A stretch of 36,874 bases of DNA from JAWLDV01 sp046537975 (GCA_046537975.1 JBKHJR010000024.1:1-36874), one strand, 5' to 3'. Shown: positions 8,041-16,816, numbered from the stretch's first letter. The notes: generated by a model not told the origin, from the sequence alone. Translations and numbers: made by a program.

Positions 8041-9388
8041 CCAGGAAATTTTTCAATTTTTCCCTTCTGCTGGAGTGGCGTAAACGGTTCAGGGCCTTTT
8101 TTTCTATCTGTCTTATCCGCTCCCGGGAGACATCGAACTGTTTGCCGATCTCTTCCAGGGTGTATTCCGCATCAACCCCTATACCGAAACGAAGGCGGAC
8201 AATTTTTTCCTCTCTGGGGCTGAGAGTGGTAAGAATAGTAGTAATCCGTTCGGAGAGTTCACTGTTCTTTACCGCTTCGTAGGGGGAGACCGCCTCCTGG
8301 TTTTCCAGGAAGTCGCCCAGACTGGAGTCGTCATCACCCACCGGGGTTTCCAGGGAGATTGGTTCCCTGGAGGCCTCAAGGATGGCCAGGATCTTGTCCA
8401 TGGGCAGCCCTGTTTTGTCGGAGATCTCCAGCGGGGTAGGCTCCCGGCCCAGTTCCTTTAACAGGGAGTAAAATGCCTTGAAAAATTGGCTGCGGAGTTC
8501 AAGAAAGTGAACCGGTAGCCGGATGGTTCTGGTTTTGTCCAGGATGGCCCTGGTAATGGCTTGGCGGATCCACCAGCTGGCATAGGTGCTGAATTTGTTA
8601 CCTTTCTTGTAGTCGAAACGGAATACAGCTCTCATCAACCCCAGATTGCCTTCCTGAATAAGATCGGCCAGAGTCAGCCCCTGGTGCATATAGCGTTTGG
8701 CTATACTGACCACCAGCCTCAGATTAGCCTGAATCATGGCGTCCTTAGCTGCTTCTATGGAACGGACATAAAGGGTTATGCGGTAGCGGGCTTCCTGGAT
8801 TACCGGATCTTCTGCATGCTGCTTGGAGATTTGAATAATGGTACGATGCAGGAAATTGAGATGCTGTTTCTTGGGCTTAAGGGTGGGATCCCGTTGTTCC
8901 CATAGATCAATGCGTTCAATGAGTTTATCTATCTCTGTGTAGTTTGACTCAATTTCACGTATGCTTCTAATGATGGCGTTGAAACCGCCCCTGATGATCC
9001 GGCTGTATTTTTCTTCTTCTTCCGGGCTCAAGAGCTCATAACGCCCCATTTCTTTGAGATAGGTTGTGGTGGCCTCTTCAATCTCCTGGTCAACAGATTT
9101 TTCTTTTATAGTAGTGACAGCATCATCATCAACAACGTTTTTGGTCTCGTCAGAAGAAGCAGGGCTCAGAGTTTCTTTATGTGTTTTCTGATCGATTAAT
9201 TTTTTACTTACAACTTCTATGTTGTGTCTGCTTAAGAAAGTAAAGACCTCATCAATAAAGGCGGCGTCTTTATCTTCTGGAATTAGATCGTTTAAAAAAT
9301 CAATGCTGAGATAGCCGTTTTTTTTCCCGGCTTCTAAGAGCTTATCTTTAATTTTCCTAATCACAGGTTTTTTGTTCTGGTTTTCCAT
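8036..9388 (-). CDS. rpoD: primary-type RNA polymerase sigma factor (sigma70/RpoD family)
   Basis: This 450-residue protein has the full group 1/2 sigma70 layout. A region 1.1-like domain occupies residues 1-65, followed by an acidic linker, region 1.2 (about 98-130, YLKEMGRYELLSPEEE), a short non-conserved segment, region 2 (about 220-290, including ADLIQEGNLGLMRAV and STYASWWIRQAI), region 3 (about 300-370) and region 4 (about 385-440) ending in the SRERIRQIEKKAL helix-turn-helix. The presence of region 1.1 argues for the housekeeping sigma, although a second RpoD-like paralogue cannot be excluded. It is not next to dnaG, the common neighbour in many bacteria. comEC follows with an overlapping stop. 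Confidence 0.93.
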   Translation of the reverse strand: MENQNKKPVIRKIKDKLLEAGKKNGYLSIDFLNDLIPEDKDAAFIDEVFTFLSRHNIEVVSKKLIDQKTHKETLSPASSDETKNVVDDDAVTTIKEKSVDQEIEEATTTYLKEMGRYELLSPEEEEKYSRIIRGGFNAIIRSIREIESNYTEIDKLIERIDLWEQRDPTLKPKKQHLNFLHRTIIQISKQHAEDPVIQEARYRITLYVRSIEAAKDAMIQANLRLVVSIAKRYMHQGLTLADLIQEGNLGLMRAVFRFDYKKGNKFSTYASWWIRQAITRAILDKTRTIRLPVHFLELRSQFFKAFYSLLKELGREPTPLEISDKTGLPMDKILAILEASREPISLETPVGDDDSSLGDFLENQEAVSPYEAVKNSELSERITTILTTLSPREEKIVRLRFGIGVDAEYTLEEIGKQFDVSRERIRQIEKKALNRLRHSSRREKLKNFLD

Positions 9389-9431
9389 TTTCTATTTAAG
9401 TTTGGATTATTTTGAAGGAATTGGAGCAGTA

Positions 9432-9437
9432 ATTATA
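9432..9437 (-). promoter_or_regulatory. candidate -10 box for rpoD
   Basis: The minus strand reads a perfect TATAAT here, about 44 bp upstream of the sigma-factor ATG. The hexamer 17 bp further upstream (ATAACA) is a poor -35, so this is tentative. Confidence 0.35.
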
Positions 9438-9462
9438 GATCTCGAATGCCAAACTGTTATTG

Positions 9463-9553
9463 TGATTGATAAAAATTAGAAGTTCTTATATAAAGAAAAT
9501 GGCTGCTACTTAATTTTGGTCCACATTTTTATTTTTACTGATTTTATCAATCA
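9463..9553. repeat. 12-bp inverted repeat enclosing 67 bp
   Basis: TGATTGATAAAA (9463-9474) and TTTTATCAATCA (9542-9553) are exact reverse complements on either side of an AT-rich 67-bp segment, upstream of the sigma-factor gene. They could be paired regulator sites or the ends of a tiny element. No target-site duplication was recognised. Confidence 0.45.
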
Positions 9554-10164
9554 AAATAGTCGAAGCACGAAAATCCATAATTTTACTATATTATATAATT
9601 AAAAGCAAGTTTAATTTGCCCCACGGGGATATTGCACGCACTTGTTCACAGATAACTGGTTTATCAAAGGCCAGTCTTTGCTTGTATCGATTTCCACTAT
9701 TATGGCCGCTTAATTTTGTATTGAATCCGTATTCCTGATAAGAAAGAGATATTATACCGTCTATCAGCCCTTCAGGGATGTTTTCCATGAGAATTGTTTT
9801 CTTTCATTGATCAGGCTGCCGTACTTCTCCCTTCCGTATTCCTCTTTATACTTATAACCCGGCAGCAGACCGGGTTACTCCCTGGTTCAGGATCTCTATT
9901 TTTTCAATTATTAGAACAGACAGCATCGGCGGTTTGTAACGGAAGATTTTCTGCACTAAAAAGAAAATGAGGAAGGAAAAATGCTATAACGGTGACCAGA
10001 AAGGCTGTTTTCAGCTGATTAATCAAAACAATCAAAGCAATCGTTATTCTCTATTAGAAGGCCTTAAATTTGAGTGAACTTATCGACATTGTACTACTGC
10101 CCGGGAACTTTTTACAAGTTCGCCTTTACCAGGATAATTTTTTTCAGGCCATTATCAATGATAG

Positions 10165-10193
10165 TTGACATGACAGACCGGGGGAGTAATAAT
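10165..10193 (+). promoter_or_regulatory. sigma70-type promoter for the GT9 gene
   Basis: TTGACA (10165-10170) is a perfect -35. After exactly 17 bp, AATAAT (10188-10193) matches TATAAT at five of six positions. Transcription would begin near 10200, about 60 bp before the proposed ATT start of the glycosyltransferase gene. Confidence 0.6.
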
Positions 10194-10261
10194 ATCATCT
10201 TTGAATTACTTGTTTAAAGAATATAAGATTGTCTTAGTTCAAGTCAACACGGGACGGGTAA

Positions 10262-11317
10262 ATTAATAAAAGAATTTTAATTATCAAACAGAGTTCTCTG
10301 GGAGATATTATCCATACTCTGCCGCTGGTCCACGCCCTCAAGAGGTGCTATCCGGGAGCCCATATCGGCTGGCTGGTACAACAGCCTTTTCAGGCCCTGC
10401 TGCAAAGGGATTCAGCTGTTGACGAGGTTATCCCCCTGAGTATCCCCTCCACCAGTGAACCAGGGACAGGTCTATCCGCATGGTTCAGGGCGGGCAGAGC
10501 CACTCTCAGCAATCTTCGTGATCTGAGAAAGCACTTTAAAAAGGCGCCTTATGACTTGGTCCTCGACCTGCATGCCTCTTTTCGCTCCGCCCTGATAGGT
10601 CGGACCAATCCGAACGGCTACCGTGTCGGCTTTGGTGATGGCAGAGAGGGAAATCCCTTAGTCCAGAATCATCTGATCCAGGTGAAAGAGCAGCAAATAC
10701 ACGCCCTGGACAAAAATCTTCTCTTCTGTGACTATCTGGAATGTCCGGCCCGGAAAGCTGACTTCTATCTGCCTTTTAATAAAGAAGACAAGTTGGCTGC
10801 CGGCAACTTCCTGGAAAGGGTCGATAGTGCCTCCCAAAAAAATGTTATTTATTTTAACCCTGCCGCCCGCTGGGAAACCAAATACTGGTATCCTGAAAAA
10901 TGGGCCCTTCTGGGCGACAGGCTGACCCGGGAGCATAACAGCCTGATTGTACTGGCCGGCAGTAAGGCGGACAGGGAATATCTTTTCAAAATATCCAGTT
11001 TAATGAAGGAGAAAGCGGCGGTGACCGCTGGCGAACTATCCCTGCCTGCCATTGCAGCCCTGATGGACAGGATCGCTGCTTATGTGGGACTTGACTCAGG
11101 GCCCATGCATATGGCAGCCATGGCCGGGGTGCCCGTAGCTGCTCTGTTTGGCCCGACAAATCCTGAACTGGTCAGGCCTTATGGGGTGCGTCACCGGATA
11201 ATCAGGAATCATGATATCGATTGTCTGGGCTGCCGAAAAAGATACTGTGAGAGTCTGGCCTGTATGAAGGGAATATCCGTTGACCAAGTCTATGAGGAAG
11301 TACTTGAGTTGAGTTGA
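10262..11317 (+). CDS. glycosyltransferase family 9 (LPS heptosyltransferase-like)
   Basis: GT9 enzymes add heptose or related sugars to the lipopolysaccharide core at the cytoplasmic face of the inner membrane. The N-terminus has the family motif QSSLGDIIHTLPLV and the C-terminal half has YVGLDSGPMHMAAMAGVPV followed by ALFGPTNP, the nucleotide-sugar side. The reading frame is open from a TAA at 10259. The first canonical start is a TTG at 10556, which would remove about 98 residues including the GDIIH motif. ATT at 10262 begins the sequence INKRILIIKQ, matching the usual MxxRILIIK start, and gives 351 residues, the normal family length. No clear Shine-Dalgarno sequence precedes it. Identity is firm; the start is inferred. 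It implies an outer membrane with LPS. Confidence 0.85.
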   Translation: MNKRILIIKQSSLGDIIHTLPLVHALKRCYPGAHIGWLVQQPFQALLQRDSAVDEVIPLSIPSTSEPGTGLSAWFRAGRATLSNLRDLRKHFKKAPYDLVLDLHASFRSALIGRTNPNGYRVGFGDGREGNPLVQNHLIQVKEQQIHALDKNLLFCDYLECPARKADFYLPFNKEDKLAAGNFLERVDSASQKNVIYFNPAARWETKYWYPEKWALLGDRLTREHNSLIVLAGSKADREYLFKISSLMKEKAAVTAGELSLPAIAALMDRIAAYVGLDSGPMHMAAMAGVPVAALFGPTNPELVRPYGVRHRIIRNHDIDCLGCRKRYCESLACMKGISVDQVYEEVLELS

Positions 11318-11442
11318 AAATCAGAACCCGTAAAAATATATCTTATTAAATGTTTGATTCCGGATATGTTGCTTCCCGCTTAGAATTGTTTAATTTTCCG
11401 TGAATAGAGGTGGGGTAACGTCCGCCGGTAAGCTGATCACTT

Positions 11443-12237
11443 TTAGCGGGTCTGTAAATAGAAACGGGCCAGGGCCAGAAGGCTTTCTTCCAGGTCCTCT
11501 CTTTTATGGGGTTCCAGGGTGATAATAGGTGAGGCTTCACTGTTCTTCAGCCAGGTGAAAAATCCCTCAAAATCAAATTTTCCTTTTCCCATGGGCAGAT
11601 GGTCGTCCCGCAGACCATGATTGTCATGGAGATGGATCTGGCCGAGCCAAGGTTCCATCTCAGGCAGCCAGTTCCGCCAATCGTCCTCGGCAAAGGCCAA
11701 CAGGTGTCCGGTATCGAGACAGAAGCGGGCGTAAGGGGAATCAAGGGCGGCGAGCATCTTTTTATGCTTCTCCGGCGTGGTCTCAAATGTGTTCTCAAAC
11801 ATTACCGGGGTGTCTGTGATTTCCCCGCGTGCAACAAGCTCCCGCCAGGCCTCAAGGTTATAATGAAACCACTCTTCTTCCTTATAACCGTGTTTATTTT
11901 CTTCAAAACCCAGATGGCAGACAATGGATTCCGGTTTAAAAATCTCTATAAGATCAAAGGCCCTGTTCATTTTGTTGCGGCTGGCCTCCCTTATGAAGGG
12001 ATCGATGGCCCCGACGCTCAATTCATGAAAAGGGGCGTGCAGGGTACAAGCCCGACCGGCCTCCCGGAGTCTCCCGGCTACCAAAATGAATTCTGCCCGG
12101 GAGACTTTGTACAGAATGTCTCCTTCCAGGCCTATCTCCGGTTGAATCCCCTTTTCCAGGAGCCAGTCCAGGTTGTCCCGGAGAAAGTCAAAAGGGGCAT
12201 TGATGAAGCAATGGCTGGCTATCTCTTTGATATTCAA
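11443..12237 (-). CDS. TIM-barrel sugar-phosphate isomerase/epimerase-like protein (AP endonuclease 2 family)
   Basis: The 264-residue product has the xylose-isomerase-like TIM-barrel fold with metal-ligand candidates at successive strand ends: H in IVCHLGF, E in VMFENTFE, D and H in CLDTGHLL, H in QIHLHDNHG, and E in IITLEPHK. That pattern fits sugar isomerases/epimerases and endonuclease IV relatives; nothing points specifically to DNA repair. Length is typical. It starts 42 bp after the stop of the Trm112-like gene on the same strand and is probably in one transcript with it. The substrate is unknown. Confidence 0.82.
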   Translation of the reverse strand: MNIKEIASHCFINAPFDFLRDNLDWLLEKGIQPEIGLEGDILYKVSRAEFILVAGRLREAGRACTLHAPFHELSVGAIDPFIREASRNKMNRAFDLIEIFKPESIVCHLGFEENKHGYKEEEWFHYNLEAWRELVARGEITDTPVMFENTFETTPEKHKKMLAALDSPYARFCLDTGHLLAFAEDDWRNWLPEMEPWLGQIHLHDNHGLRDDHLPMGKGKFDFEGFFTWLKNSEASPIITLEPHKREDLEESLLALARFYLQTR

Positions 12238-12279
12238 TTTCGATCCCTTAAATCTCTGGTTCCGGATTTCTCCGGATTT

Positions 12280-12444
12280 TTAAAAGGACTCTGCTTCATC
12301 TATCAGCATAACCGGAATGTCATCTTCTATTCTGTATCTGAGCCGGCATTTTTCACAGATCAGTTTGTCTTTTGTCTGGTTTAAGGCAACAGGGCCTTTA
12401 CATTTAGGACAGGCCAGGATTTCAAGCAGTTCCTGTTTTATCAT
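12280..12444 (-). CDS. Trm112-family small zinc-binding protein
   Basis: This 54-residue protein starts MIKQELLEILACPKCKG and has a second pair of cysteines (CEKC at 30-33), then YRIEDDIPVML, which is the bacterial Trm112/YcaR pattern. In eukaryotes and archaea Trm112 is an activator of RNA and protein methyltransferases; the bacterial role is poorly defined. Both CxxC pairs needed for zinc are intact. It is upstream of and close to the TIM-barrel gene. The ATG at 12444 is the only start in this frame near the conserved N-terminus. Confidence 0.85.
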   Translation of the reverse strand: MIKQELLEILACPKCKGPVALNQTKDKLICEKCRLRYRIEDDIPVMLIDEAESF

Positions 12445-13140
12445 GGTTGATCCTTTTTTAGATTAAAGATGTCAGATTCACAGCTGAAGGTTTCTATAAC
12501 TTGGGCTTTGAATTTGAAATCTCAGCTATGTCAATTATTGCCATAATTGTTTGAGATTATGGAGGGAGTAGATTGGAATCTCCTGCTTATCTTAAGTTTA
12601 ACTGTCAGGTTAAACAAAATTAATAAACTTGACAATAAGATAGATTGGTTATTCATTCTTTCTTTCTCTCCCTTGTCCTTGTAAGATTACCCATTCCTTT
12701 TTACCATGGCCATTGTATTTTGCCATTTCCTTTTTCTGAGGCCATCTGGTCAATAAATTGATTTTATTGAGGAACTTTGATGGAATCTGTTGTCTGCTCC
12801 ATCTTTTATATGGGCGGTATATACAATTATTTTTCATTGCTGTTTCTTTCTTTGTCTTCCTCCATTCCTACCAAATGGACATCGTATTCAGGGCGTCATT
12901 ATTATAAGTTTCCTGAGGATAAGGTCGTAATCCGGGAAAATTTATTGAAATTATATTTTTTATAGTTGATATGATTTGATATAATTTTTTTATAATCCGC
13001 CAAGACCGGAATTAGAATTTAGAATTTAGAAATTAGGTTTATAATTATCCCGTTGCTGATTATTGCTCGGGAGTGTGAGCATTAATCACCATTCACACAG
13101 GGGCGGAGACGTTACTTATTTAAAATCTAAGGAGGTTGCC
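12445..13140. other. 696-bp AT-rich intergenic region before the hydrogenase operon
   Basis: No gene is supported; two overlapping 62-codon ORFs on opposite strands have low-complexity products and no family match I recognise. Items visible are a 7-bp inverted repeat CAATTAT-TGCC-ATAATTG (12532-12549), an imperfect direct repeat (12689-12718 and 12862-12889), TATAAT boxes at 12980 and 12991, and a short AGAATTT tandem around 13014-13030. Control of the hydrogenase operon probably resides here. Confidence 0.45.
12966..12996 (+). promoter_or_regulatory. candidate promoter for the hydrogenase operon
   Basis: TTGATA (12966-12971) precedes a perfect TATAAT (12991-12996), but with a 19-bp spacer, longer than the 17-bp optimum. 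A second TATAAT at 12980-12985 lacks a good -35. The leader would be about 140 nt. Confidence 0.3.
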
Positions 13141-14247
13141 ATGCTGAGGGGATCAGACTTGAAGGGATTAAAACCCGAAATGAGTCGTCGTGATTTTATT
13201 AAGGGCTGCACTATTGCCGCAGCTGCCCTTGGTCTCTCGGATACAGCGGTACCTGAAATGGTGGAGGCAGCTACCTCAAAAAACAGACCCCCGGTTGTCT
13301 GGCTCCATTTTCAGGAATGTACCGGCTGTACTGAAACTCTGCTGCGGGCTTCCCACCCGGATGTAAGCCGTCTGCTCCTGGAGATAATATCCTTGGATTA
13401 CCATGAGACGGTGATGGCTGCTGCCGGGCATCAGGCTGAAGACGCTCTGGCCTCTACGGTGGAAAAGTACAGGGGCAAATATATCTGTGTTGTGGAGGGA
13501 GGGATTCCTACCAAGGATGATGGTATCTATTGCAAAATAGGGGGAAGAACCGCCATGGAGATCCTGGATGAGGTGGCCCCTGATTCAGCCCTGTTGATCG
13601 CCATAGGTAACTGTGCCACTTTCGGGGGTATTCAGGCTGCAGACCCCAATCCCACCGGAGCCGTGGGAGTTCAGGATCTGGTCAAGCATAAGAATCTTCT
13701 TAATGTTTCAGGCTGTCCTCCCAATCCGGTTTCTTTTCTCAGCTCCATTCTTCATTACATGACTTTTAAATTCCCACCGCTTACAGACAGCCTGAATCGT
13801 CCCCGTTTCGCTTATGGTCGAAAGATTCATGACCATTGCGAACGCCGGCCACACTTCGATGAAGGCAGGTTTGTGGAACAGTTCGGTGACCACGGACACC
13901 GGCAGGGTTTTTGTCTTTATAAGGTAGGCTGCAAGGGACCCAGCACCTATGCCAACTGCCCTGTTGTCCGTTTTAATGATGTAGGTTCCTGGCCGGTTGG
14001 AGTTGGTCACGGTTGTATAGGCTGTACCGAGCCTGATTTCTGGGATAATATGACTCCTTTTTATGAGCGGCTTCCCGGGGTCAATGTGCCCGGCGGGCAC
14101 GGGATCATCACAAGTGTTGATTCGGTCGGTAAAACCCTGCTCGGCATAACCGGAGCGGCAATCGGTATACACGCTGCTGCCGGCATCGGCAAAAAGATCC
14201 TCAAACGGGATTCTGACCAGAAAGAACCCAGCAAGGAAGATGAATAG
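13141..14247 (+). CDS. hyaA: [NiFe] hydrogenase small subunit (Group 1, Tat-exported)
   Basis: The small subunit carries the three Fe-S clusters that wire the NiFe site to the quinone pool on the periplasmic side of the membrane. The 368-residue product has a twin-arginine signal SRRDFIKG (residues 15-22), the proximal-cluster motif CTGCTE starting at C60, GNCATFGG, GCPPNP, and the distal/medial ligands through CLYKVGCKGP, ANCP and GCIGCTEPDFWD. A hydrophobic anchor lies near residues 329-349. The positions of the two extra cysteines of O2-tolerant enzymes are Gly here (CTGC rather than CTCC, and FGG rather than a Cys), so it looks O2-sensitive. The ATG at 13141 has GGAGG five bases upstream; the longer in-frame start at 13063 is rejected. 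The gene name follows the hya convention by similarity only. Confidence 0.93.
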   Translation: MLRGSDLKGLKPEMSRRDFIKGCTIAAAALGLSDTAVPEMVEAATSKNRPPVVWLHFQECTGCTETLLRASHPDVSRLLLEIISLDYHETVMAAAGHQAEDALASTVEKYRGKYICVVEGGIPTKDDGIYCKIGGRTAMEILDEVAPDSALLIAIGNCATFGGIQAADPNPTGAVGVQDLVKHKNLLNVSGCPPNPVSFLSSILHYMTFKFPPLTDSLNRPRFAYGRKIHDHCERRPHFDEGRFVEQFGDHGHRQGFCLYKVGCKGPSTYANCPVVRFNDVGSWPVGVGHGCIGCTEPDFWDNMTPFYERLPGVNVPGGHGIITSVDSVGKTLLGITGAAIGIHAAAGIGKKILKRDSDQKEPSKEDE

Positions 14248-14322
14248 TCGGGGGTAAGTAATATACTGTCATTCCTGTTTAATATTAAGCCGGTCACACT
14301 ATAAATTAAGGGGGGGGTACTA

Positions 14323-16023
14323 ATGGCGACACGTATCACGATTGACCCTGTAACCAGAATAGAAGGTCATCTGAGGGTTGATGCTGAAGTAGAGAATGGA
14401 AAGGTGAGCCGGGCTTGGTCTTCCGGGCAGATGTGGCGGGGAATAGAGAATATTCTCCAGGGCCGGGATCCTCGGGATGCCTGGCTCTTTACTCAAAGGA
14501 TCTGCGGGGTCTGTACCACGGTCCACGCCCTGGCCTCAGTCCGGGCCGTGGAAAATGCCCTGGGACTGGAAATTCCCCAAAATGCCCAGTACATAAGGAA
14601 TATGGTAATGTCCATTCATGCCTTACATGACCATATTGTCCATTTTTATCTTCTCTCCGCCCTGGATTGGGTGGATGTGGTTTCAGCCCTGAAGGCGGAT
14701 CCCAAAAAAACAGCCCAGCTGGCTCACAGCCTGTCCGACTGGCCGGGCAATGGGGTAAAACAGTTCAAGGCGGTCCAGGAAAAGCTTCAGGGACTGGTTG
14801 ACAGCGGGCAGCTTGGCCCTTTTGCCAATGGCTACTGGGGTCATTCCGCCATGGCCATGCCTCCGGAAGCCAACCTTATGGCTGTCTCCCACTATCTGGA
14901 ATCCCTTGACTATCAGCGTAAGGCCAATCAGGCCCTGGCTATAATTACAGGGAAAACCCCGCATATTCAGAACTTGTCAGTAGGAGGGGTAACCACGGCA
15001 ATTAATCCCCATAATGAAGCCACTCTTAATATGGACAGGTTGTACTGGTTGAAGCAACTGGTAACTGAAGTGCAGACCTTTATTCAACAGGTTTATCTCC
15101 CTGACGTGGTGGCGGTGGGCAGTATTTACAAGGACTGGCTGCAGTACGGTGCCGGAGTTACCAACTATTTGGCCGTACCTGATATGGTACGTGATACAAA
15201 GGGAGAGGATTTTGATCTGCCAGGAGGAACGGTTATGGACGGAGATCTTTCTACAGCCACACCTTTCAGCAGTTTCAATGATAAATATTTTCATGACAAT
15301 GTGGCGGAGTCAATAGCTCATTCCTGGTATGAAGGAAACTGGTCAAGACATCCCTATGAAGAGGAGACAGTCCCCCATTATACCGGTTTCCAGGAAGATG
15401 GTAAGTACTCCTGGGCAAAGGCCCCCCGTTTTCAGGACAGACCCATGCAGGTCGGCCCCCTTGCCCAGCTGGTAGTGGGCTACGGCCTGGGACACGATCT
15501 GACCAGAAAGCATGTGGATGCAGCCTTAAATCTGTTAAGCAGTGAGGCGGGAGTCCAGGTCGGTCCGCAGGCTCTCCATTCCACTCCGGGCAGGCATTTG
15601 GCCCGGGCTGTCAGGTCAGCCATGCTTGCTGAACTAACACTTGAGCATTGGCAGCTCCTGGTGGATAATATCGGCAGAGGGGATCTGGAAATATTTAATC
15701 CTCCGGAGTTCCCCAAGGGTGAGCAGAGGGGGATGGGCTTTCATGAGGCACCCCGGGGGACTCTCTCCCATTGGATAATTATTCAGGACGGGGTGATAAA
15801 GAATTATCAATGTGTGGTGCCTTCCACCTGGAACGCCGGCCCCCGGGATCAGGACGGCCAACCCGGCCCCTATGAGGCTTCGCTGGTGGGAAACCCCATG
15901 GCTGATCCGGAAAAACCCCTGGAAGTTCTGCGCACTATACACTCTTTTGATCCCTGTATTGCCTGTGCGATTCACATGCTTGAACCTGAAGGGAAAGAAC
16001 TTTCCAAGGTTAAAGTCTTATAG
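14323..16023 (+). CDS. hyaB: [NiFe] hydrogenase large subunit
   Basis: This subunit holds the Ni-Fe active site where H2 is split or formed. The 566-residue protein has the L1 motif RICGVC (C61 and C64) followed by TTVHA, and the L2 motif DPCIACAIH at the C-terminus (C545, C548, H551). Fifteen residues follow the last His (MLEPEGKELSKVKVL), the peptide normally removed by a dedicated endopeptidase after metal insertion. All four metal-binding cysteines are Cys, not selenocysteine. It starts 75 bp after the small subunit with a long G-rich ribosome site (AGGGGGGGG). It is exported as a passenger with the Tat-bearing small subunit. Confidence 0.96.
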   Translation: MATRITIDPVTRIEGHLRVDAEVENGKVSRAWSSGQMWRGIENILQGRDPRDAWLFTQRICGVCTTVHALASVRAVENALGLEIPQNAQYIRNMVMSIHALHDHIVHFYLLSALDWVDVVSALKADPKKTAQLAHSLSDWPGNGVKQFKAVQEKLQGLVDSGQLGPFANGYWGHSAMAMPPEANLMAVSHYLESLDYQRKANQALAIITGKTPHIQNLSVGGVTTAINPHNEATLNMDRLYWLKQLVTEVQTFIQQVYLPDVVAVGSIYKDWLQYGAGVTNYLAVPDMVRDTKGEDFDLPGGTVMDGDLSTATPFSSFNDKYFHDNVAESIAHSWYEGNWSRHPYEEETVPHYTGFQEDGKYSWAKAPRFQDRPMQVGPLAQLVVGYGLGHDLTRKHVDAALNLLSSEAGVQVGPQALHSTPGRHLARAVRSAMLAELTLEHWQLLVDNIGRGDLEIFNPPEFPKGEQRGMGFHEAPRGTLSHWIIIQDGVIKNYQCVVPSTWNAGPRDQDGQPGPYEASLVGNPMADPEKPLEVLRTIHSFDPCIACAIHMLEPEGKELSKVKVL

Positions 16024-16165
16024 CTTTCAGGTGCCGGGGATTCAGCTGTTTAGTCGGAGAGTGTTAGCCGGTAACGTTCAAAGATGGGATAAAATCGCCA
16101 CTCATTATTACAGACTGAGAGCTAATGGTTAAAAGCTTCCGGTTCTGCCGGATTAGGAGGATGTG

Positions 16166-16816
16166 ATGGCTCTTGAAAAAAAATACGCCTGGAGTGTACT
16201 GCTTCGCATTTATCACTGGGTAATGGCTGTGTCCACTGTTTTCCTGGTGGTCACCGGTTTTTATATCCATGATCCCTGGACCAATACCACCCTGGTGGAA
16301 AACAGCAGCTTCACCATGGCCAACATGCGTTATATCCATTTTCTGGCCGCCCAGTTTTTCGCCTGTGCCCTGCTTATCAGAATTTATTTGCTGTTTTTCG
16401 GCAACAAGGTGGAGAGGATCCTGAATTTCGCCCCGCTATCCATTAGTAATTTAAAAAGGCTTCGTCACATCCTTTATTATTATGGCTATTTCAGCGATCA
16501 CTATGAACATCCTTTGGGGCATAATGTATTGGCCGGAATTTTTTATTGTCTTACTTTTATTTTTGGAATCGTGGTGACTGTAAGCGGATTTTATCTTCTC
16601 TATCCCGAGACCCAGTTTCTTAAGTCTATAGGGATTATTATCTTCGGCTCCCCACAGTATGCCCGTTTTATTCATTACATATCCATGTGGTACTTTCTCA
16701 TTTTTATATTAGTTCACATCTATTTGGTAATCTGGAATAGTATAAGGCACCCGGAAGGCCTGGTCTCCTCCATAATAGATGGTTACAAGTTCAAGGCTGA
16801 GGGAGAAGGGAAATAA
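16166..16816 (+). CDS. hyaC: hydrogenase cytochrome b subunit
   Basis: The 216-residue protein is the di-haem cytochrome b that anchors Group 1 hydrogenases and passes electrons to or from quinone. Four membrane segments can be read (around residues 14-35, 55-75, 115-140 and 170-190) with conserved histidines in RIYHWVMA, MRYIHFLA, FIHYISMWY and FILVHIYL suited to haem ligation. The ATG at 16166 is preferred over the GTG at 16163 because AGGAGG (16155-16160) is then five bases away. A small CCGG/CCGG hairpin sits just before that ribosome site. It completes a small-large-cytochrome operon. Confidence 0.92.
   Translation: MALEKKYAWSVLLRIYHWVMAVSTVFLVVTGFYIHDPWTNTTLVENSSFTMANMRYIHFLAAQFFACALLIRIYLLFFGNKVERILNFAPLSISNLKRLRHILYYYGYFSDHYEHPLGHNVLAGIFYCLTFIFGIVVTVSGFYLLYPETQFLKSIGIIIFGSPQYARFIHYISMWYFLIFILVHIYLVIWNSIRHPEGLVSSIIDGYKFKAEGEGK

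Larger units (their letters stand above)
9389..10261. other. 873-bp AT-rich spacer between divergent rpoD and GT9 genes
   Basis: No convincing gene is visible. A 65-codon minus-strand ORF (9788-9591) and a 36-codon plus-strand ORF (9967-10077) are open, but neither has a strong ribosome site or a recognisable motif. The spacer contains the rpoD -10 candidate, a 12-bp inverted repeat (9463-9553) and a good promoter for the downstream glycosyltransferase (10165-10193). Confidence 0.5.

Noticed and set aside
9591..9788. Minus-strand ORF of 65 codons upstream of rpoD
   Set aside because: No ribosome site, no recognisable motif and location in AT-rich spacer; not enough to call a gene.
12649..12965. 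Two overlapping 62-codon ORFs on opposite strands
   Set aside because: Low-complexity products in an AT-rich region, no ribosome sites and no family resemblance.
13063..13140. Longer N-terminus for the hydrogenase small subunit
   Set aside because: The ATG at 13141 has GGAGG directly upstream and leaves the Tat motif at a normal distance from the start; the extension has no ribosome site.
13318..13640. O2-tolerant (six-cysteine proximal cluster) type of hydrogenase
   Set aside because: Both extra-cysteine positions are glycine (CTGC and CATFGG), so the standard cluster is predicted.
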